Below the pieces are notes generated by a model. The model did not search any database and had not been told where the DNA came from. It saw only the letters and a list, made by a program, of their open reading frames with translations. From an uncultured Blautia sp. (GTDB lineage: Bacteria > Bacillota > Clostridia > Lachnospirales > Lachnospiraceae), in contig CALBGI010000055.1 in NCBI GenBank assembly GCA_937893675.1, forward strand, positions 15,120-79,119: a DNA stretch of 64,000 bases, written 5' to 3'. Of the stretch, positions 49,239 through 57,837 are shown in pieces; position 1 is the stretch's first letter, and each line of letters begins with the position of its first letter. The translations under genes were made by a program, and so were the position numbers.

Positions 49239-50117
49239 ATGAAAATTACAGAAGCATTTGAACGCGGTGAATTTGTAGTTACAGCGGAAGTAGGACCGCC
49301 GAAAGGATTTCATATCGAGCACATGCTGGAGGAGGCAAAAACCTATCTCAGCGGCATCACGGCAGTGAATGTAACGGATAACCAGTCTTCTGTCATGCGT
49401 CTTGGATCACTGGCAACCTGTAAGGCTCTGAAGGACGAGGGACTCACCCCCATCTTCCAGATGACCTGCCGTGACAGGAACCGTATTGCGCTGGAATCGG
49501 ATCTTCTGAGTGCGGCTATGTTCGGAATCGAGAATCTTCTGATCCTCACCGGAGACCACACAAAGCTCGGAGACCATCCGCAGGCAAAACCGGTCTTTGA
49601 CCTGGACTCTGTTTCTTTGCTTCATTGTGTGAAGCAGCTGGAGGCAGGCGTTGACCTGGGTGGAAACGAGCTGGTAGGAGAGCCGCCCAAATTTGCAAAG
49701 GGCGCAGTGGTTTCTCCCTGCAGCGATTCTGTTGACGTACAGCTTGCGAAAATGGAGCGCAAGGTGGCTGCCGGCGCGGAATATTTCCAGACACAGGCTG
49801 TGTATGAGCCGGAAAAATTTATTGAATTTATGGAAAAAGCAAAACAGTTCGGCAAACCGGTTCAGCTTGGCATTGTAATTCCGAAATCCGTGGGAATGTG
49901 CAGATACATGAACGCCAATGTCGCAGGTATCCACATTCCGGAGGAAATGATTGAGGAGCTCAAGGCTGACAAGGAAAAGACAAAAGCCGGAATTACCGGA
50001 GTAGAGATTGCTGCCCGCATTATCCGGGAGTGCAAGCCCTACTGTCAGGGCGTCCATATTATGGCAATGGGCTGGGAGTCCAAGGTGCCCGGTCTTCTTG
50101 AGCTGGCAGGACTGTAA
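49239..50117 (+). CDS. metF: Methylene-tetrahydrofolate reductase subunit MetF
   Basis: A 292-residue FAD TIM-barrel protein: FVVTAEVGPPKG, VTDNQSSVMRLGSLA, the FAD/folate segment ILTGDHTKLGDHPQAKPVFD and QTQAVYEPEKF. It reduces 5,10-methylene-THF to 5-methyl-THF, the last step of the methyl branch of the Wood-Ljungdahl pathway and the source of methyl groups for methionine. The short type needs MetV, which is encoded just upstream. AAGGAGTAGGAG precedes the ATG. Confidence 0.95.
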   Translation: MKITEAFERGEFVVTAEVGPPKGFHIEHMLEEAKTYLSGITAVNVTDNQSSVMRLGSLATCKALKDEGLTPIFQMTCRDRNRIALESDLLSAAMFGIENLLILTGDHTKLGDHPQAKPVFDLDSVSLLHCVKQLEAGVDLGGNELVGEPPKFAKGAVVSPCSDSVDVQLAKMERKVAAGAEYFQTQAVYEPEKFIEFMEKAKQFGKPVQLGIVIPKSVGMCRYMNANVAGIHIPEEMIEELKADKEKTKAGITGVEIAARIIRECKPYCQGVHIMAMGWESKVPGLLELAGL

Positions 50118-50150
50118 GTATTTCAAAATGATTTTTTGAGAAAGAAATTG

Positions 50151-50217
50151 GGGCTGCTGCAAAATACCTCCCGACGGAAAATGCGTCGGAGCAGAGTTTT
50201 GCGGCGGCCTTATTTTT
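50151..50217 (+). terminator. Composite terminator after metF
   Basis: An outer stem GGCTGCTGCAAAA / TTTTGCGGCGGCC (13 bp with two G-U pairs) encloses an inner hairpin CCGACG-N7-CGTCGG, followed by TTATTTTT. The tail runs into the ribosome site of the next gene. Confidence 0.75.
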
Positions 50218-50236
50218 GCAGGAGAGGATTGATGAC

Positions 50237-52165
50237 ATGAAAACAGAGCTGCGTTTTGAAGAAAAGGAAATGCCGGTGGCATCCCTGGGCGGGGAAGCCT
50301 GCGTGCCGGATTTGTCCGGAGAGATGATTCTGCAGAACAGGCTGCGTTTTCAGCTTGGTGAGGAGGATGAGATTTACGAGGGATATGGGCGGGTAAAAAA
50401 TGCCTATCCCTATTCCCAGCGAAATTCTTATACCAGGGAGCTCAGGGCTGGAAAAGTAAAGACGGCTGTTCTGGAAAACCGGTATTTAAAAGCGGTATTT
50501 CTCACAGAGTACGGCGGACGTCTCTGGGAGCTCTGGGATAAGGAGCATGGAGAAAACCTGCTGTACACCAACGATGTGCTGCGATTCAGCAATCTGGCGG
50601 TGCGGAACGCCTGGTTCAGCGGCGGAGTAGAGTGGAATCTGGGAATAATCGGCCATACGCCCTTTACCACAGAAAAGATGTATGTTGCACGTACCAGTGA
50701 TGAGAAAGGAAATCCGGTGCTGCGTATGTATGAGTATGAGAGGATCCGGAATGTGACGTACCAGATGGATTTCTGGCTGGAGGAAGAAAGCCGTTTCCTC
50801 AACTGCCGCATGCGCATCGTGAACGAAAATACAGAGGTTGTGCCCATGTACTGGTGGAGCAATATGGCTGTGCCGGAATACGAGGGCGGCCGTCTGCTGG
50901 TTCCGGCAGATGAGGCCTACACCTGTGTGAGCCGTCAGGTATCCAAGGTGGAGATTCCTGTGGTGAACGGTGTGGATGTGACGTCCTATGAGGAAATCCC
51001 GCTGTCCGTGGACTATTTCTTTGCGCTTCAGAAGGGGGCGCCCCGCTATATTGCCAATGTCAACAAAGATGGCTACGGACTTGTGCAGATGTCCACCGAC
51101 AGGCTGCAGGGGCGCAAGCTTTTTTCCTGGGGGCACAGCGAGTCCTCGGCACACTGGCAGGAATTTCTGACAGAGAAGGCAGGGCCGTATGCAGAAATTC
51201 AGGCCGGTCTTGGAAAAACACAGTATGGCTGTATTCCCATGGCGCCAAACACCGCCTGGGAGTGGCTGGAGCAGTACGGCGCGGTGGACATCGGCGCAGA
51301 CCGGGAGCTTTCCTTTGGGGAGAGAAGCCGGAGGCTGACAGAAGGGCTTCAACAGGAGCAGATGTCTGCACAGCTGGAGGAAAAGCTTCGGCAGTCGAAG
51401 CCCATGGCGCTGTCTGAGGCGAAGCTTGTGCAGGCAGGAAGCGGCTACGGTGTTTTGGGCGTGCACGGCAAATGGACCTCGCATCTGGAGTTTCTGGATG
51501 AAGAGGGGACATATAAAGACTGGAAACATTTTCTGGAGGGCGGCCGCCTTCCGGTACCGGACCCACAGATGCGCCCCGGCGTTTTTCTCAATGACAAAGA
51601 GAGCCGGAAGCGTCTGGAGGAAGGGGTGAAGGCAGAGGAAAAAGAAAACTGGTATGCCCACTATCACCTTGGCCTCCGGTATTACCAGGAGGGGGCTTAC
51701 GAAAAAGCCGGAGAGGAATTTAAGATTTCTCATACGCTTGCCGGGAATGCCTGGGCGCTTCACGGCCTGGCCTGTACAGAGCTTCAGACAGGAAGCCGGG
51801 AAAAGGCAGCGGAGTATATGTCTGCCGGAATCCAGCTTCAGAAGCAGGAGAGCTCCTATGTGAAAGAGGGCTTTAAGCTGTTGCTTTTCTGCGGGTTCTG
51901 TCAGGAAATCTGCAGATTTTATGAGCAGCTGGATGCAGAGCTTCAGGAAGAAAGCCGCATAAAATTCTATTATATCCGCGCGCTTTCCTGTGTGGGACGG
52001 GAAAAAGAGGCGTACGGGCTTCTGGAAGCAAAGGAGGGCTTTGTCCTTGACGATATCCGGGAGGGAGAGGATTCCCTGGCCGCTGTGTGGCAGGAGCTGC
52101 ACGAGAAGCTGTACGGAGAAAAAGGACAGGTACCTCACAGGTATTGTTTTGATGCGTTTGCCTGA
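50237..52165 (+). CDS. DUF5107 domain protein with TPR-like C-terminus
   Basis: A 642-residue cytoplasmic protein. The N-terminal ~300 residues match DUF5107 (ENRYLKAVFLTEYGGRLWEL, SGGVEWNLGIIGHTPFTTE, MYWWSNMAVPE), a galactose-mutarotase-like beta-sandwich with conserved aromatics and His. The C-terminal part (~470-640) is helical with TPR-type pairs (YAHYHLGLRYYQEGAYEKAG, ALHGLACTELQTGSREKA). The reaction is unknown; such proteins are found in carbohydrate loci. ATG 50237 follows GGAGAGG. The next gene starts 34 nt downstream. Confidence 0.85.
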   Translation: MKTELRFEEKEMPVASLGGEACVPDLSGEMILQNRLRFQLGEEDEIYEGYGRVKNAYPYSQRNSYTRELRAGKVKTAVLENRYLKAVFLTEYGGRLWELWDKEHGENLLYTNDVLRFSNLAVRNAWFSGGVEWNLGIIGHTPFTTEKMYVARTSDEKGNPVLRMYEYERIRNVTYQMDFWLEEESRFLNCRMRIVNENTEVVPMYWWSNMAVPEYEGGRLLVPADEAYTCVSRQVSKVEIPVVNGVDVTSYEEIPLSVDYFFALQKGAPRYIANVNKDGYGLVQMSTDRLQGRKLFSWGHSESSAHWQEFLTEKAGPYAEIQAGLGKTQYGCIPMAPNTAWEWLEQYGAVDIGADRELSFGERSRRLTEGLQQEQMSAQLEEKLRQSKPMALSEAKLVQAGSGYGVLGVHGKWTSHLEFLDEEGTYKDWKHFLEGGRLPVPDPQMRPGVFLNDKESRKRLEEGVKAEEKENWYAHYHLGLRYYQEGAYEKAGEEFKISHTLAGNAWALHGLACTELQTGSREKAAEYMSAGIQLQKQESSYVKEGFKLLLFCGFCQEICRFYEQLDAELQEESRIKFYYIRALSCVGREKEAYGLLEAKEGFVLDDIREGEDSLAAVWQELHEKLYGEKGQVPHRYCFDAFA

Positions 52166-52199
52166 AATGGCGAAAAAAGGGAGAGGGAGAAATTTATCC

Positions 52200-53537
52200 A
52201 TGACAGACAAAAAGATAAAAAACCGCGATTCATTTCGCTCCAAATGGGGCTTTATCATGGCCTGCATCGGCTCGGCGGTGGGCATGGGGAACATCTGGAT
52301 GTTTCCAACCCGTGTGTCCGCCTACGGCGGCGGAACCTTTCTGCTGCCCTACTTTATTTTTGTGATCCTCATTGGTTTTTCCGGTGTGATAGAAGAGATG
52401 AGCTTTGGCCGGGGAACGAGATCAGGGCCTGTGGGGGCTTTTGGGCAGGCGCTGGCAACCAAAGGTCACGAAAAGCTGGGACGTGCCGTCGGAACGCTCC
52501 CGATGCTGGGGGCGCTGGCCCTTGCCATCGGGTATTCCGTGGTTGTTGGCTGGATCCTGAAATACACCGTCGGCGCTTTGACGGGAGCCGTTCTGAAACC
52601 GGAGAGCATTGACGGATTCAGCGAAGCCTTCGGCGGAATGGCCTCCGCTTTTGGCAATAACGGCTGGCAGCTGGTGGGGCTTGTGGTTACCTTTGTGATT
52701 ATGGCGCTGGGGATCGCCGGCGGGATCGAGAAGGCGAACAAGGTGATGATGCCGCTGTTTTTCCTGATGTTTGCAGGGCTGGCTGTGTATATGCTGTTCC
52801 AGCCGGGAGCGGCGGAAGGCTACAGCTACATTTTCCGCATTGATATGGAAGGGCTCAAAAATCCCACGGTCTGGGTATATGCTCTGGGGCAGGCGTTTTT
52901 CTCCCTGTCACTGGCAGGAAACGGAACGCTGATCTACGGCTCCTATCTTTCCGAAAAAGAGGACGTGGTAAATTCTGCCTGGAATGTAGCTTTGTTTGAC
53001 ACCTGCGCAGCCATGCTGGCAGCCCTTGTCATCATCCCGGCGATGGCGACCACGGGTTCCCAGCTTGACCAGGGAGGCCCGGGACTTCTGTTTATTTTCC
53101 TTCCCAATCTGCTGAAAGGAATGCCGGGGAGCAGGATCTTGGTGATTGTGTTCTTTGCCGCAGTGCTGCTGGCAGGGCTGACGTCTCTGATCAACCTGTT
53201 TGAGGCGCCTATCGCCACGCTGCAGGAGCAGTTTCATCTGAGCCGTGCCAAAGCGGTGAGTGTCATCGCGGTCATCGGCGCGGCAGTGAGCCTCTGCATT
53301 CAGGGGATCGTGTCCGGCTGGATGGATTTTGTGTCTATTTATGTATGTCCTCTGGGAGCAGGTCTGGCCGGAATCATGTTTTTCTGGGTCATGGGCAAAA
53401 AGTATGTGGAGGCGCAGGTGTCCAAGGGGCGCAGAAAGCCCATTGGCTCCTGGTATTATCCTCTGGGAAAATATCTGTTCTGCGGGCTGACTGTGGCGGT
53501 ATTTGTGCTGGGTATTTTGTTCGGGGGCATTGGCTGA
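52200..53537 (+). CDS. Sodium-dependent transporter, NSS/SNF family
   Basis: A 445-residue protein with about eleven to twelve membrane segments and the conserved TM1 sequence of the neurotransmitter:sodium symporter family (FIMACIGSAVGMGNIWMFP), then SLSLAGNGTLIYGSYL around TM6-7. Bacterial members take up amino acids such as Trp, Leu or Met with Na+. I choose ATG 52200 with AGGGAGA upstream, because the family begins shortly before TM1; longer frames overlap the DUF5107 gene without a ribosome site. Confidence 0.92.
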   Translation: MTDKKIKNRDSFRSKWGFIMACIGSAVGMGNIWMFPTRVSAYGGGTFLLPYFIFVILIGFSGVIEEMSFGRGTRSGPVGAFGQALATKGHEKLGRAVGTLPMLGALALAIGYSVVVGWILKYTVGALTGAVLKPESIDGFSEAFGGMASAFGNNGWQLVGLVVTFVIMALGIAGGIEKANKVMMPLFFLMFAGLAVYMLFQPGAAEGYSYIFRIDMEGLKNPTVWVYALGQAFFSLSLAGNGTLIYGSYLSEKEDVVNSAWNVALFDTCAAMLAALVIIPAMATTGSQLDQGGPGLLFIFLPNLLKGMPGSRILVIVFFAAVLLAGLTSLINLFEAPIATLQEQFHLSRAKAVSVIAVIGAAVSLCIQGIVSGWMDFVSIYVCPLGAGLAGIMFFWVMGKKYVEAQVSKGRRKPIGSWYYPLGKYLFCGLTVAVFVLGILFGGIG

Positions 53538-53557
53538 CAGAAAAATCCATATTTTTC

Positions 53558-53587
53558 TTGCTTGATGTATTACCGCTGTGATACAAT
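53558..53587 (+). promoter_or_regulatory. Promoter of the alanine symporter gene
   Basis: TTGCTT, an 18-nt spacer, TACAAT, with an extended TGA before the -10. The ~80-nt leader contains small hairpins (GCAC-GAA-GTGC and GCGGA-ACAG-TCCGC near 53610-53635). Confidence 0.55.
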
Positions 53588-53673
53588 AAAGAATATTCGA
53601 CCGCAGTGGGAAAGCACGAAGTGCGGAACAGTCCGCGTGATCGAAATGGAATCAACAGAGAGAGGGAGAGAAT

Positions 53674-55053
53674 ATGGAGCTGATCAAACAGATAAACGAC
53701 GCTGTGAACGGTTTTGTCTGGGGCGTACCGGCCATGGTCTGCATCATTGGTGTGGGCCTGTGGCTGAGCTGCCGCACAGGATTCATCCAGATACGGAAAT
53801 TCGGTTACGCCCTGAAGACGACCATTGGCAGGATGTTTCACAAGAAAGAGGCAGAGGACGGCGCTGTCACACCATTTCAGGCGGTCTGCACCGCACTGGC
53901 GGCAACTGTCGGGACCGGAAATATTGCAGGAGTTGCCGGAGCGATCGCGCTGGGAGGCCCAGGAGCAGTCTTTTGGATGTGGGTGAGCGCTCTTCTGGGG
54001 ATGTGCACGAAATTTGCGGAGGTGACGCTGGCCGTTCATTTCCGCGAAAAAAACAAGGACGGCGACTGGGTGGGCGGCCCAATGTACTATATCAAAAACG
54101 GTCTTCCGAAAAAATGGCATTTTCTGGCTGTTTTCTATGCGGCGCTGGGCGTGCTTACCGTATTTGGAACCGGAAACGCCACACAGGTAAACGCCATCAC
54201 CACATCCATTGATACGGCGCTTTTGAATTTTGGCCTGATTTCTCCGGATTCGGTGAAAACCGTGAATCTGGTGATCGGTATTTTGTGCGCGGTTCTGGTG
54301 GGACTGGTGCTCATCGGCGGTCTGAAACGGATCGGAAATGTGACGGAGAAGCTGGTTCCCTTTATGGCTGTGCTGTACGTTGTCCTGGGGCTTGGGGTGG
54401 TGATTCTCAATGCGGACAAAGTCCCGGGGGTTCTGGGAGATATTGTCCAGGGCGCCTTCACGCCATCGGCAGTAACCGGAGGCGTGGTGGGAAGTGTGTT
54501 CATGAGCATGAAAAGAGGCTTCTCCAGAGGTATTTTTTCCAATGAAGCAGGTTTGGGAACCGGTTCGATCGCCCATGCAGCTTCCGATATCAAGGACCCG
54601 GTGCATCAGGGATACTTCGGGATTTTTGAGGTGTTTGCAGATACCATTGTCATCTGTACACTGACTGCGCTGGTTGTTCTTCTGGGCGGAGAGAGTATTG
54701 CCTATGGCGTGGACGCGGGTGCTGAGCTTACCATTGCGGGCTTTACTGCAGTGTATGGCAACTGGGTTTCCATTGTCACGGCGGTAGCGATGTGCTGCTT
54801 CGCGTTTTCTACCATTATCGGCTGGGGACTTTACGGAACCAGATGCATCGAGTTTCTGGCGGGTTCCAGGATCAACAAGCCGTTCATGGTGGTCTACGCC
54901 CTGGTTGCCATTGTAGGAGCGACCGTGGATCTGGGACTTTTGTGGAGTCTTGCGGACACCTTCAACGGTATGATGGTGATTCCCAACCTGATCGCGCTGT
55001 TCCTGCTGTCAGGCACGCTGGTGAAGCTGGTGAAAGGAAGAAAAAGCGCATAG
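53674..55053 (+). CDS. Sodium:alanine (AGCS) symporter
   Basis: A 459-residue membrane protein of the AGCS family. Marks are FVWGVPAMVCIIGVGLWLS at TM1, the signature region GTGNIAGVAGAIALGGPGAV, and MSMKRGFSRGIFSNEAGLGT, a family hallmark. It imports alanine or glycine with Na+. It carries its own promoter and a GAGGGAGAG site. A second Na+ symporter lies directly upstream, so this stretch is devoted to amino-acid uptake. Confidence 0.95.
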   Translation: MELIKQINDAVNGFVWGVPAMVCIIGVGLWLSCRTGFIQIRKFGYALKTTIGRMFHKKEAEDGAVTPFQAVCTALAATVGTGNIAGVAGAIALGGPGAVFWMWVSALLGMCTKFAEVTLAVHFREKNKDGDWVGGPMYYIKNGLPKKWHFLAVFYAALGVLTVFGTGNATQVNAITTSIDTALLNFGLISPDSVKTVNLVIGILCAVLVGLVLIGGLKRIGNVTEKLVPFMAVLYVVLGLGVVILNADKVPGVLGDIVQGAFTPSAVTGGVVGSVFMSMKRGFSRGIFSNEAGLGTGSIAHAASDIKDPVHQGYFGIFEVFADTIVICTLTALVVLLGGESIAYGVDAGAELTIAGFTAVYGNWVSIVTAVAMCCFAFSTIIGWGLYGTRCIEFLAGSRINKPFMVVYALVAIVGATVDLGLLWSLADTFNGMMVIPNLIALFLLSGTLVKLVKGRKSA

Positions 55054-55091
55054 AAAGCTATCTTATTTAAAATCAGGAGGTAAATGATCCT

Positions 55092-56216
55092 ATGGAAAAC
55101 GCAAAGGTATATTTTACATCATTTAAAGCCACGCAGCATGAAAATCTGCTGCAGAAACTTCACCGCCTCATGAAGACGGCAGGATTCGAGAGTATAGATT
55201 TTACAGACAAATACGCGGCGATCAAGATTCATTTCGGCGAGTACGGCAATCTTGCGTTCCTTCGGCCGAATTATGCGAAAGTGGTGGCAGACTACGTCAA
55301 GGAGCTTGGCGGAAAACCGTTTCTCACGGACTGCAATACCTTGTACGTGGGCAGCCGCAAGAATGCGCTGGACCACCTGGAGACCGCCTATGTGAACGGG
55401 TTTTCACCGTTTCAGACAGGCTGCCATGTGATCATTGGAGATGGCCTGAAAGGAACGGACGAGGCTCTGGTACCCATTGACGGAGAGTATGTAAAAGAGG
55501 CAAAGATCGGTCAGGCGATCATGGATGCGGATGTATTTATTTCGCTGACGCATTTCAAGGGACATGAGATGACCGGTTTTGGCGGAGCCCTCAAAAATAT
55601 CGGCATGGGCTGCGGTTCCAGAGCCGGCAAAATGGAGCAGCATCGGGAAGGAAAACCGGAAGTTGACCAGGAACTCTGCGTGGGCTGCGGTGCCTGCAAA
55701 AAAATCTGTGCCCATGATGCGCCGGTGATCAGGGACAGAAAGGCTTCCATCGATCATGACAAATGCGTGGGCTGCGGACGCTGCCTGGCTGCCTGTCCCA
55801 AGGATGCCATTGACGCGAAGGAGAATGATTCCATTGCCATGCTCAACTACAAAATGGCGGAGTATGCGGCAGCAGTCTGCAAGGACAGACCCTGCTTCCA
55901 TATTTCTCTCATCTGCGATGTGTCGCCAAACTGTGACTGCCATGCGGAAAACGATATTCCCATTATCCCCAATGTGGGAATGCTGGCAAGCTTTGACCCG
56001 GTGGCGCTGGACAAGGCGTGTGCAGATCTGTGCAATCAGATGACGCCGATTTCGGAGAGCATTCTGGGAGAGAAGATGGCGGAGCAGGAGGAGTGTGACT
56101 GTGAAGCGCACGACCATTTCCATATGACGCATCCGGATACCCAGTGGCAGCTTGGCGTTGCCCATGCGGCGAAGATGGGGCTGGGAACAGAGAAATATGA
56201 GCTGATTCGAATCTGA
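55092..56216 (+). CDS. DUF362 protein with two [4Fe-4S] clusters
   Basis: A 374-residue protein. The N-terminal DUF362 domain (KIHFGEYGNLAFLRPNYAK, SLTHFKGHEMTGFGGALKNI) is followed at ~195-250 by a bacterial ferredoxin insert with two CxxCxxCxxxC motifs (CVGCGACKKICAHDAP and CVGCGRCLAACPKDAI). A C-terminal part is rich in Asp and Cys (CDVSPNCDCHAENDIPIIPN). The redox partner and reaction are unknown. An AGGAGG site lies before the ATG, and a terminator follows. Confidence 0.92.
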   Translation: MENAKVYFTSFKATQHENLLQKLHRLMKTAGFESIDFTDKYAAIKIHFGEYGNLAFLRPNYAKVVADYVKELGGKPFLTDCNTLYVGSRKNALDHLETAYVNGFSPFQTGCHVIIGDGLKGTDEALVPIDGEYVKEAKIGQAIMDADVFISLTHFKGHEMTGFGGALKNIGMGCGSRAGKMEQHREGKPEVDQELCVGCGACKKICAHDAPVIRDRKASIDHDKCVGCGRCLAACPKDAIDAKENDSIAMLNYKMAEYAAAVCKDRPCFHISLICDVSPNCDCHAENDIPIIPNVGMLASFDPVALDKACADLCNQMTPISESILGEKMAEQEECDCEAHDHFHMTHPDTQWQLGVAHAAKMGLGTEKYELIRI

Positions 56217-56232
56217 AAGGATAAAAGCGTTG

Positions 56233-56268
56233 AATCGCCCTGTTTTGGACAGCAGGGCGATTTTTTGT
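56233..56268 (+). terminator. Terminator after the DUF362 gene
   Basis: AATCGCCCTG/CAGGGCGATT (10 bp, 10-nt loop) followed by TTTTT. Confidence 0.85.
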
Positions 56269-56377
56269 ATCATCGGAAATTTTTCCATCACAGGAATCAT
56301 CTGCTCTGTTGTGTTGACAGGGTGAGAGAAAAATGCTGATATTGTGTATATAAAAATGCAGATTTGGGGAGGGGAAT

Positions 56378-57007
56378 ATGAGACAGTCCACCTATGAAAA
56401 ATTTGAGAGACTCGCACAGAGCAGACAAGGCTATACCGGCACCGTGGAGCTTTTGGAGGCCGGATTTACCAACCGGCAGATCGGACAGTTTGTGAATGAG
56501 GGATTTCTGGAGAAGGTGTCGCATGGTCATTACTGGTTTTTGCGCGGAGGACATAAGAAGCCTGCCGATTATAAGGCGGTGGAGGTGGGGCTTGTGAATC
56601 CTAAGGCCGTGATCTGTGCGGACAGCGCCTGTTTTTACCAGGGACTGATCGACATAGAGCCGGAGACGCTTTCTGTCGCGACCTGCCGGACAGACCGCGC
56701 CCGGATGCATATGAATTTTCCGCTGAAGCGGCATTATCTGTCCGAAAAAAACTTTGACATGGAACAGCGGCAGATAGAGACAGAATTCGGCACTTATCGG
56801 ATATATGACATTGAGCGCAGCGTGTGTGAGTGCATTCGTTTTCGAAATGACATTCAGGAGGATATTTTTGAATACATTGTGGAACGTTACAATGCCAGCC
56901 AGGAGCGGCAGCTGGGGCGTCTGATGCAGTATGCCCGCGCGCTCCGGGTGGAGCGGCAGGCCATGGACATGGTTCACAAAGAAGGAGCCGGGATATCTGT
57001 TTTTTAA
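56378..57007 (+). CDS. AbiEi-type antitoxin family protein, no partner toxin seen
   Basis: A 209-residue protein with an N-terminal winged-helix (YTGTVELLEAGFTNRQIGQF, then GFLEKVSHGHYWFLR) and a C-terminal domain including YDIERSVCECIRFRNDI, as in AbiEi antitoxins of type IV toxin-antitoxin systems. In those systems an AbiEii nucleotidyltransferase follows at once, but here the next gene is a response regulator. It may be a solitary transcription factor of the same fold. A GGGGAGGGGAA site precedes the ATG. The stop is followed by TTAAGA repeats of the next promoter. Confidence 0.8.
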   Translation: MRQSTYEKFERLAQSRQGYTGTVELLEAGFTNRQIGQFVNEGFLEKVSHGHYWFLRGGHKKPADYKAVEVGLVNPKAVICADSACFYQGLIDIEPETLSVATCRTDRARMHMNFPLKRHYLSEKNFDMEQRQIETEFGTYRIYDIERSVCECIRFRNDIQEDIFEYIVERYNASQERQLGRLMQYARALRVERQAMDMVHKEGAGISVF

Positions 57008-57057
57008 GAAACTTTTAAGAATTACCGCGGAGTTTTTTTACACCCCTTGTTTATAAT
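57004..57057 (+). promoter_or_regulatory. TTAAGA direct repeats and promoter of the VanR-like gene
   Basis: TTAAGA at 57004-57009 and 57015-57020 (11-nt period) are followed by a perfect -10 TATAAT at 57052-57057 without a -35 match. Eleven-nt direct repeats upstream of a promoter lacking a -35 box are typical for OmpR/PhoB-class activators, so self-activation by the following regulator is likely. The first repeat overlaps the end of the AbiEi-type gene. Confidence 0.65.
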
Positions 57058-57087
57058 GGAGACAGCAAAAACAGAAGGAGAAACAGC

Positions 57088-57837
57088 ATGAATGAGGAAA
57101 CAATATTGGTGGTGGATGACAACAGGGAAATTGTCTATTCCATAAGCGAGCTTCTCAAATACGAGGGCTATGCGGTGGTGAAGGCCTACGACGGCATGGA
57201 GGCTCTGGATATGCTGGAGCGGCATCCGGTGGATCTGATCCTCCTGGATGTGATGATGCCGCGCCTGAACGGGCTGTCCGCTTTGATGAAGCTGCGGGAG
57301 CGCTGTAAGATCCCGGTCATTATCCTGTCTGCCAAAACAGAGGAGAGCGATAAGGTATCCGGGCTGGTGCTTGGGGCAGATGATTACATCGGCAAGCCAT
57401 ACAACCCGGCGGAACTGATCGCGAGGGTCAAGGCACAGCTGCGCAGGTACAAGGCCTGGGGCGGCAGCGCACCGAAAAATGATGCGGACTGTATTGTGAA
57501 CGGCGGGCTGGTGTTGGACAAAAAGCAGCGTCTGGTGATCGTGGAGGGGCAGGAAATGCGTCTGACGGCCAAGGAATACCAGATACTCAGCCTGTTCATG
57601 GAACATCCGGGGCAGGTGTTTTCGGCAGAGCAGATTTACGAGCAGGTATGGAATGAGGCGGCGGATTATGCGGTGGAGAACACGGTAATGGTGCATATCC
57701 GCCACATCCGGGAAAAAATTGAGATTGACACAAAAAATCCAAGATATGTAAAGGTGGTGTGGGGAATTGGATACAAAATGGAAAAATACAGTGAAAGAAA
57801 AAGCGGGAATTTTGTGGGGGATCCTGAAAACACATAA
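57088..57837 (+). CDS. OmpR/PhoB family response regulator (VanR-like)
   Basis: A 249-residue regulator. The receiver domain begins ILVVDDNREIVYSISELL with phosphorylation site D54 (LILLDVMMPRLNG) and the conserved Lys in DDYIGKPYNPAEL. A C-terminal winged-helix (LTAAKEYQILSLFMEHPGQV-like segment, reading LTAKEYQILSLF, then TVMVHIRHIREKI, VVWGIGYKM) follows. It has an extra ~20-residue tail because the gene overlaps the kinase by 71 nt. It most likely regulates the YfhO gene two positions downstream, which has the same TTAAGA repeats. Confidence 0.94.
   Translation: MNEETILVVDDNREIVYSISELLKYEGYAVVKAYDGMEALDMLERHPVDLILLDVMMPRLNGLSALMKLRERCKIPVIILSAKTEESDKVSGLVLGADDYIGKPYNPAELIARVKAQLRRYKAWGGSAPKNDADCIVNGGLVLDKKQRLVIVEGQEMRLTAKEYQILSLFMEHPGQVFSAEQIYEQVWNEAADYAVENTVMVHIRHIREKIEIDTKNPRYVKVVWGIGYKMEKYSERKSGNFVGDPENT

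Noticed and set aside
50486..52294. A 602-codon open frame on the minus strand
   Set aside because: It is the antisense shadow of the DUF5107 gene, whose plus-strand product shows recognisable domains; the minus-strand product has none.
53389..54606. A 405-codon minus-strand frame opposite the two Na+ symporters
   Set aside because: The plus-strand genes have unmistakable family signatures, while this product is His-rich and featureless.
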